Shown piece after piece: positions 38,790 through 51,300 of a stretch of DNA of 64,000 nucleotides (the first letter of the stretch is position 1; each line of letters begins with the position of its first letter). A model generated the notes under the pieces. The model was not told where the DNA came from, did no database searches, and saw only the letters and a program-made list of their open reading frames with translations. Position numbers and translations under genes: made by a program. This DNA comes from Hermodice carunculata (lineage: Eukaryota > Annelida > Polychaeta > Eunicida > Amphinomidae): assembly GCA_964020975.1 (NCBI GenBank), contig CAXHWN010002137.1, positions 121,001 through 185,000 on the forward strand. Direction: 5' to 3'.

Positions 38790-39666
38790 ATAAATCTTAA
38801 TACTGGGTCGAACAAAATGTAGCAGAAACAAATAATCCCTAATTGCAGTCGAACATAGTGTTAGTTCCTTTGATAATTGTTTTGCTGTACAGTTTGAAGC
38901 TCCAACTATGAATCGAGATTTAAAAGGGTTTTCATGTGACTTGGGTATTCAGAACAAAGGTGGAATACAGGAGTCCTCTTCAGAGATTTTGACATTTAAA
39001 ATTCCTTTCATCTCATATTGATGTATATCTATCAAATTTTCAATGCATTGTTTATATAATTTACATACGTCCTTTCGTCTTATGTCTGAAATATTGTTTA
39101 TACCAAGTTCATTTGTCAAAGCCTCCAGATAAAATTTTTGGCAGATGATCCAAATATTTTTTCCTGCTTTTCGTTGTTAGTCAAAATTTTGATTTGCTGC
39201 AATATCCTCAACAGTTATTGAAGCCAGACATTTCTTATAATTCACGATACTTTGCCCAATATTATTGACATATTTATAGGAAATAATACGGGGATTCCTT
39301 ATGTTGAAGTCCTTAGGAATCATGTTAGGAACAAATTTCAATTTGAAAAGGCACTGAATTTTCAATGAATCGATAATTTTGTGTTTGCAAAGAGTGCTGC
39401 AAAAACATATTATCCATTTTTTTCTTATTAGAATCTGGTTTCCGAATAGGTGTAGTGTAAGCATACACTATTTCACCAAAAAATTGTGGAAATGTGTGTT
39501 CAGAATAAGTAAGACCCAAATATTCATTGATTCTGGTTATATCTTGACATGATAGTGCCTTAAGAGTGGGTACAGACCTTAGTATCAGGAGGAAGTGATA
39601 CCTTGTTACATTTAATTCAGACTCCGCTACACAATGTATGTTTGAATATTCTGTTTTTCGTACCAA
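38790..39666 (-). mobile_element. Penelope-like retroelement remnant
   Basis: The part nearest 38960-38850 (minus strand) encodes IPKSHENPFKSRFIVGASNC and then TAKQLSKELTLCSTAI, matching the 'LPKLHK-P-K-RFI-ASSxCxT' start of the Penelope-type reverse transcriptase. Upstream parts include NPRIISYKYVNNIGQSIVNY and RKDVCKLYKQCIENLIDIH, resembling the N-terminal region of animal Penelope-like proteins. The palm and endonuclease are absent, so it is a fragment; it is broken at several points and looks old. It stands back to back with LINE copy 3. Confidence 0.6.
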
Positions 39667-39731
39667 AAAAGTCAGTCACGCTTGCAGTTTATCTATAACA
39701 TCGCCATATGTATCTTATACTTTAGATCGAA

Positions 39732-42700
39732 ATGATCCTTGCAAAAGAAATACTTCAAAACTCTGGTGGAGTTCCTAATAATTCATTAATAAATGTTCTT
39801 GTTTTAAATGACCAAGATGAAGATGGTCATATCGAACAAATACTGCAGTCGCAATACTATTTTGAAGATTTGATACAAACGTTAGTTGCACACAAGGACG
39901 TTTTTTGTGTTCTCAATTCTAACATAAACTCAGGAAATGCTAAAATTCTCTGAAATTAAAGCTTTTGTCTAAGAACTGAGACTACACAACTTTGAATTTG
40001 GTGCTATATGTTTGCAGGAATGCTGCATTAAAGACAATACTGATCTTTCACTTGTACAGCTTGAAGGTTATCAATGCATTGCTCAAGGCCAAAGTTGTTC
40101 CAAAAAAGGTGGACTGATAATTTATTTCAATGAAATGTATACATTCCATAATAAGTCGTTGCCCGTCAGACCTACGGTATGGGAACGTCAATTCATTGAA
40201 GCAGCAGGAGAACAATTGCCAAGTAATATATTCGTCGGAAATATTTACAGACCACCCAAAGATGTAATTGAAAACTATAATTTATTTACAGACGAGTTCT
40301 CACAAGCATTGCAGTCTTTTGAAAGAAATAACACAGAAATCACAATCTGTGGAGATTTCAATATTGATCTACTTAAAACAAACGAACGTCAGGTTTACGA
40401 TGATTTTTTCGGTTGCTTATTGTCGAACAGTTTCTATCCAAGAATAACATTCCCAACTAGTTCCTCAAATACCAAAGGAACACTCATTGATAGTATTCTA
40501 CACAAAGTAAATGATATTAATTCAAATGTTGCCTCAGGTATAATGGTAAAAAAGTTCTCAGACCATCAACCAATTTTAGTCTGCCTAGAAACGTTGAAAC
40601 AAAAAGAAAAGTATCCTAAATTCATGAATATGAAAATAAAAAAACAAGGAATCGCTGATATGACAAATTTTCATAATGAACTCGAAAATATGAATATTCT
40701 GGATAGAATAGATCGAAATCCCATTACCGATCCAAATGAAAATTTTGAAATACTCAGCACTGTGGTTGAAGAAGCCAGGAAGAAACATCTCGAGTTTAAA
40801 TTAGTTTAACTTAATAAACATAAACACACTAAAAATGGATTACAAAAGGAATTTTGAGATCGGTTAAATATAGAGACAGTCTGTATAAAAGACTAAAGTC
40901 TACACAGCGAGAACTCTGCTATTTTCTACTCTCTAAATAAATTTAAATACCTACAATAAAATATTGAGAAACTCTATCCGCACAGCCAGAAAAAATTATT
41001 ATGAAACTTGTATCAAAAACTACGAGCATCATATAAAGAAGACTTGGGCAACAATAAAGGAAATTTTGTCTAAAACTAAGGAAAAAGAAAAAAAATCGTG
41101 GATCATTCTCTCATAATCGGCAATTAATAAACGATAAGTCCCCAATTGCCAACATATTTAACAAATATTTCATAGATATTGGTCCAAACTTGGCTTCTGA
41201 AATACATAATTCTGAAATGAGTGACTATAAACAATAGCTTAAGCATCCAGTGAATTTCACTTTTAATTTCTTTGAAATTGATACTTTCAAAAGTAATTGA
41301 TAAATTACGTCCTAAAACAAGCTGTGGTATCGGTGAAATATCCACAAAGCTACTTATATTCATACAAAATCTCATCGCTGAATCTCTTTGCATTATTATC
41401 AATGAGTGTCTCTCAATACAGGCATGTTTCCTGATAAATTCAAGATAGCAAAAGTGATCCCAATTTATAAGAAAGACGATGAATCATTGTTCTCAAATTA
41501 CCTACCTGCCGTGCCAAAAGTTTTCGAAAAGATAGTTTTTAACTAATTTTATGATTATTTTTAGAATAATAAGCTGTTTTATGGTAGCCAATATAGTTTC
41601 CGTGCTGGACATTCTGCAGAATGTGCTGCCATAGAGCTGCTTGCTTAAATAATACAACAAATGGATAATGGCCAACTCCCAACTATTATCTTCTTAGACT
41701 TGTCTAAAGCATTTGATACTTTAGATCATCAAATTCTACTTGCAAAGTTAAAATACAATGGAATTAAAGGTCTATCCTTAAAGTTGTTTGAAAGTTATTT
41801 ACGTAGCCGTAACCAATATTTCGAATTTGATGCCACAAGGTCTGATCTACTGCAATTTACTACTTGCGTACCACAAGGTTCTATTGTAGGACCTCTCTTG
41901 TTTATTATTTATATAAATGATTTTACGCAGGCAAATGAAATATTTGACCTAATGATGTACACAGATGACTCCCCTCTCTCTTAACAACCCTAAATATTTA
42001 CAACACAAGCACGAACATGGACATAGACAACGACATAAAGTTTGAACTTATGAAAATAATAGATTGGTTAAATGCAAACAGATCATCCCTAAATGCAACA
42101 AAAACAAAATTTATGATATTTCATGAAATGAAGAAAAAAAATGAAATGCCTAACATCAAAATGAATAATGTGCCTTTAGAACATGTTGACTCTTTCAACT
42201 TTCTTGGCATCACAATCGATAAACATCTAATTTGGAATGGCCATGTTGATAAAATAGCCCGCAAAATTTCAAAATCTCTTGGTATTCTTAATAAATTAAC
42301 AAAGTATCTCCCACTAAGTGCCAAATTAAAAATTTACAACTCATTAGTATTATCCCACATTAACTATCGAATCTTAACTTGGGGTTGTAAGTATTCTAAG
42401 ATTCAGAAACTTCAAAAGAAAGCCATAAGAATTATATCATGTAAAAAATACAATGCCCATACAAATTCACTATTTAAAAGCCTTAAATTATTCAAACTGG
42501 CAGACCTTTTTACCTTATCTAAATTTAAATTCTATCATAAATATGTAAACATGGAACTGCCAGAAAATCTACAAAGTTTGCCCTTCCAAACAAGTCAAAA
42601 TATACATAGATATAATACAAGACAAGCTGGTAACATTGATGTACCTAGATACAAGCACAGTTATACTAAAGACTGGTTACGTTGTGATGTGCCTGAGACC

Positions 42701-42790
42701 ATCAACAAATCTCCAGCCAATCTATGTGAAAAAATATATACGCATAGCTATAATGGACTAGCAAATTACATAAAAAAAATACTTTATTGA
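39732..42790 (+). mobile_element. LINE copy 3 (CR1/L2/Jockey superfamily), best preserved
   Basis: Endonuclease spans the frame change at about 39950 (FCVLNSNINSGNAKI, then FEFGAICLQE) and the 265-codon frame 40012-40809, with GNIYRPPKD, CGDFNIDLL (GDFN at 40351-40362) and FSDHQPILV. Reverse transcriptase follows after a worn stretch: DLSKAFDTLDHQ at about 41698, CVPQGSIVGPLLFIIYIND, and YTDD at 41957-41968 where YADD is usual. The 257-codon frame 42017-42790 holds FNFLGITIDKHLIWNGHV and ends NYIKKILY. At least three interruptions separate the frames. No target duplication or tail was identified. Confidence 0.9.
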
Positions 42791-42964
42791 AAATTATCAG
42801 TAAAATTGCATAATTGAGAACTGCTACATTTGTTCCCGAGAAGGGTAACGTTGAAGATTATTTTAGAATAATTATTGCCTTCACCAGAGTGTATGTGTAA
42901 GTACTTCGTATTATTATAATTTATCATTTCTTCGTGGCTGAACGTTTTGTTTTATTACCCTTCA

Positions 42965-43460
42965 TTCTGCAAATACAGTCACCATAAAATAGTACAGAAA
43001 AACATGATCCATAATCATTAATTCCAAGCCCAACAATAACAGCAAAGAGATTCCAGACTTGCCAAAGCATCAACACCCCTCTTCCAACACCAACGGGAAG
43101 AAACAAATTTAACTCCCGACTTGAGACAGGCAGTCACCCACAAACGGCACCTGGTGGCCCCAAACCAGTCCTCTCAACCTTAGAAATATTCATCATCAAC
43201 CGCATACACTAGCTCTTTTCCAAAATGTATAGCCCAACTACCCAAAACACAAATTTCATTATTTCTGCCAAAAATAAAAAGAGACCTGTTAGGCCTATCA
43301 TCCCTTAGATCTCTCGACTTGTCAGTCAGCTAAGTCCACAGCAAAAGAGTAAAATAGGCCTGCTTCGTTTTTGCGATATTTATGAATCTGGAATATTATA
43401 AACACACTCTACCTCCACTATAACTATGAGTCGGAGAACAAAGCCCACAGCTCTCTAGTT
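42965..43460. repeat. Dispersed repeat R1, copy d
   Basis: Matches 6690-7160 in order and orientation over nearly 500 bp (CCGACTTGAGACAGGCAGTC; CTTGTCAGTCAGCTAAGT; ACTATGAGTCGGAGAACAAA). It begins about 175 bp after LINE copy 3. Confidence 0.65.
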
Positions 43461-43602
43461 AATTTGTACCGGGTGGCCCCATGAGAGCGACTGTTGTCTC
43501 TGTTTGAATGGGAGTCTCCGTGACCACACAATATGTTCATTATTATAATATTTTATTTCTGTAACTTTGTGGTCGCATGAAACTGTCCTGAGTCCTGAGT
43601 AC

Positions 43603-44690
43603 TGAGTTATGAGTGTTATAGGTACAATGCTACCTCATTATAACACTGATGGTAGGGTCCACAGAATAGACTATGTTATAAATACAGTGCTTTCTCATTA
43701 TAACACTGAATATATGGTCCATGGAGTACACTGTGTTATAGATACAGTACTCCCTCATTATAACACTGATGATGGGCTTCATGAGGTAGACTGTGTTACG
43801 GGTGGAGTGCTCCCTCATCATTTCACTGATAATGGGGCCCATGGAGTAACCTGTTATAGATATAATACTACCTCATTAAAACACTGATGATGGGGTCCAT
43901 GGAGTAGAATGTGTTCTCGATGGAGTGCTCACTCATTATGGCACTGATGATGGGGTCCAGGAGGTAGACTGTGTTACGGGTGGAGTGCTCCCTCATTATG
44001 GCACTGATGATGGGGCCCATGGAGTAGACTGTTATAGATATAATGCTACCTCATTAAAACACTGATGATGGGGTCCATGGAGTAGAATGTGTTCCAGATG
44101 GAATGCTCACTCATTTTCAAGTCGATGATGGGGTCCATAGAGTACACTGTCTTTTGGATACAGTGCTTTCTCATTGCAACACTGACGATGGGACCCATGG
44201 AAGGGATTCTGGTATAGATATAATGCTCCCTCATTATAACAATGATGATGGGATCCATAGAGTGTATTCTGGTAAAGATACAATATTGCACTGATGATGA
44301 GGTCCATTGAGTAGACTGTGTTATAGATACAGTGCTCCTCCATTATAACACTGATGGTAGAGTTTATGGAGTAGACTGTGTTATAGATACAGTGCTCTTC
44401 TCATAACACCGATGATGAGGTCCATGGAATAGACTGTGTTAAATAGATAGAGTGCTCCCTCACTTGAATGATGGGGTCCATGGAGTAAACCATGTTATAG
44501 ATACAGGGCTCTCTCATTATAACACTGATGGTAGGGTTTATGGAGTAGACTGTGTTATAGATACAGTGCTCTTCTCATAACACCGATGATGAGGTCCATG
44601 GAATAGACTGTGTTAAATAGATAGAGTGCTCCCTCACTTGAATGATGGGGTCCATGGAGTAAACCATGTTACAGATACAGTTCTCCATTA
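43603..44690. repeat. Minisatellite, 58-60-bp unit, about 18 copies
   Basis: The unit reads TGTTATAGATACAGTGCTCC, CTCATTATAACACTGATGAT and GGGGTCCATGGAGTAGAC with many variants. A three-unit block (174 bp) starting CATTATAACACTGATGGTAG at 44341 is repeated at 44515. The 60-92-residue frames on both strands are repeat artefacts. Confidence 0.96.
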
Positions 44691-44847
44691 TCGTACCTAA
44701 ACACCTGTATATGTCCAAAAGATGAAAATCAAACAATCTGCAGTGCATTTATCTCTGATTCTTGTAAGTACTTTTCCAGACACATATTGATTGATATCAT
44801 GACTGAATTTTAAGCAATATGTTGTTCATTTTTTTTTTTACAAACAG

Positions 44848-45013
44848 AAGGCAAAGCCAAAGACTTATGGCAACAACAAAAGACCCTCGACCAAACAAAA
44901 CTCACTGGGAATACGCGACGCTAAGAGTGCAGGGAACAGGAAAACAACCAAACAGTTACTGGAGGAGTTGTATGGAGCTTAATGCTATTTGGAGAAGGTT
45001 CTCATAGAGACAG
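44848..45013 (+). pseudogene. ODAD4: ODAD4-like exon 1 of those recognised
   Basis: Acceptor with a T-run (TTTTTTACAAACAG), phase 0. Reads KAKPKTYGNNKRPSTKQ, then NRKTTKQLLEELYGA, a TAA at 44980-44982, then CYLEKVLIET plus one base before GTAGGT. The human counterpart is EKTVRQLLGELY followed by a short acidic/lysine linker and YLEKLL; the stop falls on the position of a lysine, so AAA to TAA would explain it. The residues after the stop are still conserved, suggesting the nonsense change is recent. Confidence 0.75.
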
Positions 45014-46162
45014 GTAGGTGGAAATGCGTAGCATAATTTACATCCTGTATATTTTATATGGACACATAGATTTCTATAGATAAAAATAAAAGGTTGTTTC
45101 CATAAGAGAGCAATATTAATGTTGCTTTCTCTGGGTAATTTACAAATATTATTTTTTGCACTTCTTTGGAATCAAATCTTGCTTGCTGATTGATGTAAAT
45201 TTGATGCTAGAATGGTAGAGATGGTGAAATTTTTGTGATTTGTCAGTGATAACAGGTAATAATCCTGGTGGCATTAGCTCCGATTTTCATTGATTGTCCA
45301 AATATTAATTTTAAAACAAAACCATCACAACAAGTGAACAGGATCTGATTCATATAGCCTGTCACTGTTAGATACACTGCAAGACAAAGCATGCATCATG
45401 GAGTCATACATGAACCTGTAAAATAAAGGATATCACATCAGTACAGTGAAATTCTGTTCTCTCTTTATGAATGCTTTCCAACAAATTACCTCTTTGTTCA
45501 TCATAGAAACAAACCTATTCGGAATATTTTCAAATCAACTCCATCACAAAATACATTATGCATGGATATAATTTTGCTACGATTTTGTCAAGCCTACAAA
45601 CCAGGTTTTTTTATTTTGCGCAGTTTAATGTAGGGCATAAGTTAGTGCTGTTGGAAAATAAATACATGTATATGTCCAAATGTTGTAACTCACAATTACG
45701 TTTTAACTCCACACTATGGGAAAAAAGTTGGTATTGTTTGAGTTGTGTTAGTTGTGCACAACTTTGTTTGGAACATGGCATCGCAACAGTTTCGTCCAAT
45801 AATGAAAGTAGTGCTAACAGGAGGAACTGTAGACTTTATGGTTCCAGAAAATACTTAAATCACCAACAAAGAATAGATTTGTAAATTTGCAGCCACTTTG
45901 TAGAGCAGTGGAAACCAGTATAAATTTATTTTCCATTTCAGTTCCAGAGTACCAGTCCAGAAATGTTTATTTTGATTAATGTACAAACTGGGCCAAACAG
46001 AGAAGTTATGGTTACATGTAATTGTGCATTTTGACAAGTCATTTTCTGCCGGTGCTTTAAGTTAGTATGTACAGCATGCAAGTTTGCTTTTACGTTGATG
46101 TATACGTATCTATGGACCTACATGCTTGTCCTCCCCACTAGTGCTATACACATAATGCTTGT
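45014..46162. other. ODAD4-like intron, no gene seen
   Basis: A 108-residue plus-strand frame (45558-45884) shows no known motif or splice support. The rest is AT-rich intronic sequence. Confidence 0.5.
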
Positions 46163-46325
46163 CACCAGGGCTTGTGCCATGAAGAATATACCACCAGGGC
46201 TTGTGCCATGAAGTATCTACCACCAGGGCTTGTGCCATGAAGTATCTACCACCAGGGCTTGTGCCATGAAGAATCTACCACCAGGGCTTGTGCCATGAAG
46301 TATCTACCTTCAGGGCCTTGTATAC
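46163..46325. repeat. 29-bp tandem repeat, about six copies
   Basis: CACCAGGGCTTGTGCCATGA plus AGTATCTAC recurs at 46163, 46192, 46221, 46250 and 46279, with a worn last copy at 46308. Lies in the large intron of the ODAD4-like gene. Confidence 0.95.
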
Positions 46326-46371
46326 ATATACCACTTTCCATGTGTACTTGGTTGGCTGAGTGGTATTGATT

Positions 46372-48125
46372 GTTTGTTTGATTGATTGATTGATTGATTT
46401 TATTCAGGTTCTATACAATTCATAAAATTTACACTAAGATATTTGGAGAACATAGGATAGCAGCAAAAAGTCTTGTGGACTTATTTGCATGGTGGTGCTT
46501 TTATCTCTAAACTACATACATGCAAATAGCACATAACATAAATTAAACAATAACAAGTCATATAAAAACTGAATAACTTAAAGATCGAGATAATCCCAAT
46601 TGAATTAATGTAAGGTAGACCAGTGTAGGTGAAAGCACAGTTCGTGTGTTTCAATAATACAAATATGTTTGGTTTTCCTCTGCATATATCTTATTCACTA
46701 GATGTTTCTTCACCATTAATTTAAAAGGATTCACATTCTCCACCTTACGAATGATGTCAGGAAGACAATTCCACAAACTCGTCTCCGTCCACATAAAAGT
46801 CGTATGACCTATATTTTTTTTCATATTCAGATAAGTTAAAAGTCATTTCTGAATTGCGTGTTTGACGTTTGGGTCTGTTGGCATACTTGGAGAACCATTC
46901 CATTTAGTATTCTGGATACTTTTAAGTAGACTAGTTTGTGCATATCGCTTAATTTAATCTGCATCACCCTTTTTTGACGTTTAACCAATTCACACTTTCC
47001 GGTTCTTTGAATAGTACATGTACTTTTTTCAAGTATAAACCTAACCATTTTCTTTTGATTTATCTGTAATTTAAGTTTCAAATTTGCAGAAACTGAGGAA
47101 TGCCAGCTAGAGCATGTAAATCGTACTGACTTTGTGTCAGTGATTGGCATAAAATTTCTTTGTGTGCATGTCCATACAGTTTGCATTCTTTCTGTATAAA
47201 AATCTAAGCATTTTGTTACATTTTAAACTAACATATTTTGCTGTAACGTCACCTTACAACGAAACGAATTATCTATAGAGAGATCCAGGTATTTCACAAT
47301 AACGTCACCTGACAACGAAACGAATTATCTATAGAGAGACCCAGGTATTTCACAATCTGCTAGACCCAGGTATTTCACAATCTGCTTCTGTTTGATATCT
47401 TCCCCGTCACACGAAATTTACATCGTTGCATGATTTACTTTATATTTTGGACCGAAAAAGATGAATTCCGTTTCATCCAAGTGTAAGGACAATTTGTTAT
47501 CGATGAGCCAATCGCTTTTCCATTGCAAATTATGGCTCAAAATTTTTTCCGTTTGTTTCAAATTCTTTCCACTCACCAAGAGTGCTAAATCATCGGTATA
47601 AAGCAAAAGATCACAATTTACGGCAATTTCCATATCGTTTACGTAGATCTGAAATAATAGGGGCCTGAGATGTGGGACCCTACATGTGACAGATCTTTTG
47701 TCAGACTTTTCCCCATTGACACTCACAACCTGGGATCGACCATTTAAATATGCTTCAAACCATTTAACAAAACTGCTGTCTAGGCCCATTACCAATAGTT
47801 TTTGACACAATATTTGATGGTTTACTGTGTAAAGACCTTTCTTAGGTAACACTAACATAACACCACACCAATCATCATATCCATGTCAGTATTCTATTTG
47901 ATGAGAATTTTTTTTCATGTATTTGTTCCACATAGTACCCTGATTTTCCTTTTTTAACTGATCTTTGCACTTGATTTCCCAGCTTATTGTATTGGGTTTT
48001 TTTTACTTCTGAATCACCATATTTTCGCAATCTGTACAAAGCTGTGTCTCTGTCTCTGATCATACTCAAAATTTTGCCTGTGATCCAAGGTTCAGTCCTA
48101 CAGAGGTGGAAGGCGAGTGTGCAAG
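46372..48125 (-). mobile_element. LINE copy 4 (CR1/L2 type), minus strand, with (ATCA)n 3' tail
   Basis: From the 5' side: EPWITGKILSMIRDRDTALY (about 48100-48040), then reverse transcriptase 47858-47418 with VNHQILCQKL, YLNGRSQVVSVNG, VPHLRPLLFQIYVNDM and YTDD (plus 47589-47600), then LSLHLDETEFIFFG. The C-terminal part (47186-46836) holds LQINQKKMVRFIL and TSLWNCLPDIIRK. The element ends in (ATCA)n, seen as GATTGATTGATTGATT at 46378-46397, a microsatellite-type tail common in L2/CR1 elements. It lacks the endonuclease, so it is 5'-truncated, and a stretch of reverse transcriptase is missing. Inside it, a 56-bp unit (CGAAACGAATTATCTATAGA) is duplicated at about 47246-47356, with a further 22-bp duplication to 47385. 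Confidence 0.85.
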
Positions 48126-48149
48126 TACACACTCGTATTCCACCTCTGT
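48100..48149. repeat. 50-bp hairpin at the 5' edge of LINE copy 4
   Basis: ACAGAGGTGGAA (48100-48111) pairs with TTCCACCTCTGT (48138-48149), and the inner CGAGTGTG (48114-48121) with CACACTCG (48128-48135). It sits where LINE similarity stops and could be a fold-back made during the insertion or a small separate insert. Confidence 0.7.
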
Positions 48150-49753
48150 GACCCACATTTGATTCTGAGCCTGGAAACAAGTGGAAAGCGTTCCTGCCTC
48201 TCCGTCTGTGCCGAGTGGTTGTCTCTCAGTCCTTCGAAGTCCTCCACGTCACAGTTAGGTGGGACAGTATACAGTAAACTCTGTGCCATGGAGAGTAAGA
48301 GTAAATAATGCAAGTGTGGGCTGCTTCTTAATCTGTGCAAAACTTAAGGGTCCACATTTTAGGGGCTTGTATCACAAAATATTTATCATTAGGGCCTTGA
48401 CAATATTAATACAACTTCGGTTTGTTCCACAAAATATTAATTTCATTGTGGCATGTACCACATGTACAGATACATGTAAATTACATGTACTTGGGCTTAT
48501 ACCACAGACTATTTATCAATGTTCCTGTTGCACTACGTGGATTGGAATACTGTCACTGTACATTGTATATGTATTAGAATTTAGTTAATATTGGTCAGTG
48601 CTCTGCCTCTCCCCCAACCCCCAACCCCCACCCCGACAAAAAAAGGCAAAAAAGAGAGGGAAAAGGTATATTATTAATCAGCTTGTGGGTCATTTAAACA
48701 GCTAGAATGTCTACATTGTTACTACAAACAGAATTAGCTAGATAGAAGTCTGGGTTCACAATAGACCTGTTTATACTGACTTATACCTTACTTTTCCGGA
48801 CCCTAATTAATTATGCATTCCATTGCTGGCCTGATTATGCAATATGCAAGTGGCCGAGTTGGGCCCAGGCCTCCATATGTTCACAATGGATGCCACGGCT
48901 AATGCCAGTGATTACAGCATATATTGTGCAAAACAGTGCAAATCTTTTACCTAAAATGTCACATCAATAGTAAAACGTGCATTATTAGTTTTTGTGACGG
49001 TTTTATTTTTCGTTAAACCCGAGCACATCTTGTGTTTTATTTTCTGATCCTTCCACGGGTAATCCAGCCAGCGTGGTCCAGCCCATAATATAAACAAAGC
49101 AGTGTGCTTACCGAAGTGAACTGAATAAGCCAAAGTCCTACGAAATGGTCTATTGTGGATGGAAAGTCTTCATGGCTGGTAGGAAAGATAAAATGCTTGT
49201 TTATTGGACACATGGCCTGGACTATTGGCAAGGCTTTGTTATTTACACATGTACATTTAGGTATGTAAATGCCTTGAACACTTGGGAAGTTATGTTGACT
49301 GTTAAATCAAGTTCATGTTTTGAAGATTATTATATTGTTATTGCAGTGTCAATATTCAGTTAGGCTATGCCTGCTGCACAGAAAACAATTGCTGTCCATG
49401 TCTGATATTTTCTCCTTTTTACGTGTGCCTCGTATTTTTTTCTTTTGCGCCTCACATGCTTCATGTTATGCGAATTTTGTTTTGTGCGTGCACTGTAGTT
49501 TTCATAGGAACGCAAACTACATAGTGACCCATCATTACACGTCAGCCTGTCTGCTTGAGCCCATGTTATGTGTAGTTCAGTTGAGCATGGTATCCGCAAC
49601 ATATTCCTAGGAGCATATAATTCTTAACCTGTTCAAACCAAAAAAAAAAAAAAAAAGAAAAAGAGAAATTCTAAACTTGCAACATCGTTAAATGTCATCT
49701 GCTTCAATGTTTTTAGCCAATTTTGTTAGCAATTTGGATGAGGCTTGAAGAGC
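48150..49753. other. ODAD4-like intron, no gene seen
   Basis: Short frames without motifs. A C-rich tract is at 48611-48635 and a poly-A at 49641-49656. Confidence 0.45.
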
Positions 49754-51060
49754 AGACCTATCAGGGTAACCTGTCCCAGGCCATCAGCCTATCAGGGTAC
49801 ACTGTCCCAGGTCATCAGCCTACCATGGAAACCTGTCCTAGGTCATCAGCCAAGCAGGGTCACGTGTCCCAGGCCATCAGCCTATTAGGGTAACATGTCT
49901 CAGGTCATTAGCTATCATGGTAACCTGTCCCAGGTCATCAGCCTATCAGAGTAACCTGTTTACAACCTGTTTCAGATCATCAGCCTGTCAGAGTAACCTG
50001 CGCAATGTCGTCAGCCTATCAGGGTAACCTGTATCGTGTCTTCAACCTACTAGGCCTATCCCAGTAATCTGTCACAGATCAGCAGCCCACCAGGGTAACC
50101 TGTACCAGGTCATCAGCCTATCAGGGTTTACAACTTGTTTCAGATCATCAGCCTATCCGAGTAACCTGTCCCAGGTCATCAGCCTATCAGGGTAGCCTGT
50201 TTCAGGCCATCACCCTATCGTGGTAACCTGTCCCAGGTCACACGCCTATCAGGGCAACCTGTCCCATGTCATCAGCTCATCAGGGTAACCTGTCCCAGGC
50301 CATCAGCCTACCATGGTGACCTGTCCCAGGTCATCAACCTATCAGGGTTTACAACCTGCTTCAGGTCATCAGCCTGTCAGAGTAACCTGCGCAATGTCGT
50401 CAGCCTATCAGGGTAACCTGTATCGTGTCTTCAACCTACTAGGGTAACCTGTCTCAGATCATCAACTAATCAGGGTAACCTGTCCCAGGTCATCAGCCTA
50501 TCACAGTAATCTGTCCCAGGTCATGAGCCTATCAGGGTAACCTGTCCCAGGTCATCAGCCTACCAGTTTAACCTGTCCCAGATCATCAGCCCACCAGGGT
50601 AACCTGTCCCAGGTCATCAGCCTATCAGGGTTTACAAGCTGTGCTGTGTCATCAGCCTCTCAGGGTATTCTGTCCCAGGTCATCAGCCTATCCGAGTAAT
50701 CAGTCCCAGGTCATCAGCCCATCAGGGTAACCTGTACCAGTTAATCGGCCTATCAGGTTTTACCACCTGATTCAAATCATCAGCCTATCCGGGTAACCTG
50801 TCCCAGGTCATCAGCCTGTCAGGGTAACCTGTCCCAGGTCATATACTTATAACGGTGACCTGTCTCAGGTTATCAATTGATCAAGGTAACCTGTCTCAGG
50901 TCATCAGCTTATTAGGGTAAGCTGTCTCAAGTCATCAGCTTATCAGTGTAACCTGTCTCAGGTCATCAGCTGATCAAGGTAGCGTGTCTCAGGTCATCAG
51001 CCTATCAGGCTAACCTTTCCCAGGTCACCAGCTTATCAGGGTGACCTGTTCTAGGTTACC
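49754..51060. repeat. Minisatellite, ~31-bp unit, about 40 copies
   Basis: The unit reads TATCAGGGTAACCTGTCCCA then GGTCATCAGCC, with many variants. A larger block including GAGTAACCTGCGCAATG at 49991 recurs at 50380, so multi-unit segments of about 389 bp were duplicated. It lies within the large intron of the ODAD4-like gene. Confidence 0.96.
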
Positions 51061-51229
51061 AACTTTCCTTTGAATAGGTTGGTGTTATTCAATGTGTAGC
51101 AAGGGAAAGTTTTGACTCAGTCTCAATTCAGGCCGAAAGAGTTAATTTACTGCAGTTGATTAATCTCTCATCAAATTCAGAAAATAGATGTAAGTATGTA
51201 CATAACCCTTTTTTCTTTGAGGCTACATT

Positions 51230-51300
51230 GAGTCGACAGCTTTCCACGACCTTTGTTTGCACTCAGTGCCCAACCCAGGGCAAGGAAAGTCGTTGACCTG
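51230..51300. repeat. Palindrome family copy
   Basis: GAGTCGACAGCTTTCC at the left and GGAAAGTCGTTGACCTG at the right, in inverted relation. Confidence 0.65.

Noticed and set aside
43603-44690. Regularly spaced repeats resembling a CRISPR array
   Set aside because: Units are contiguous with no unique spacers, the DNA is animal, and it behaves as a minisatellite; the same holds for 46163-46325 and 49754-51060.
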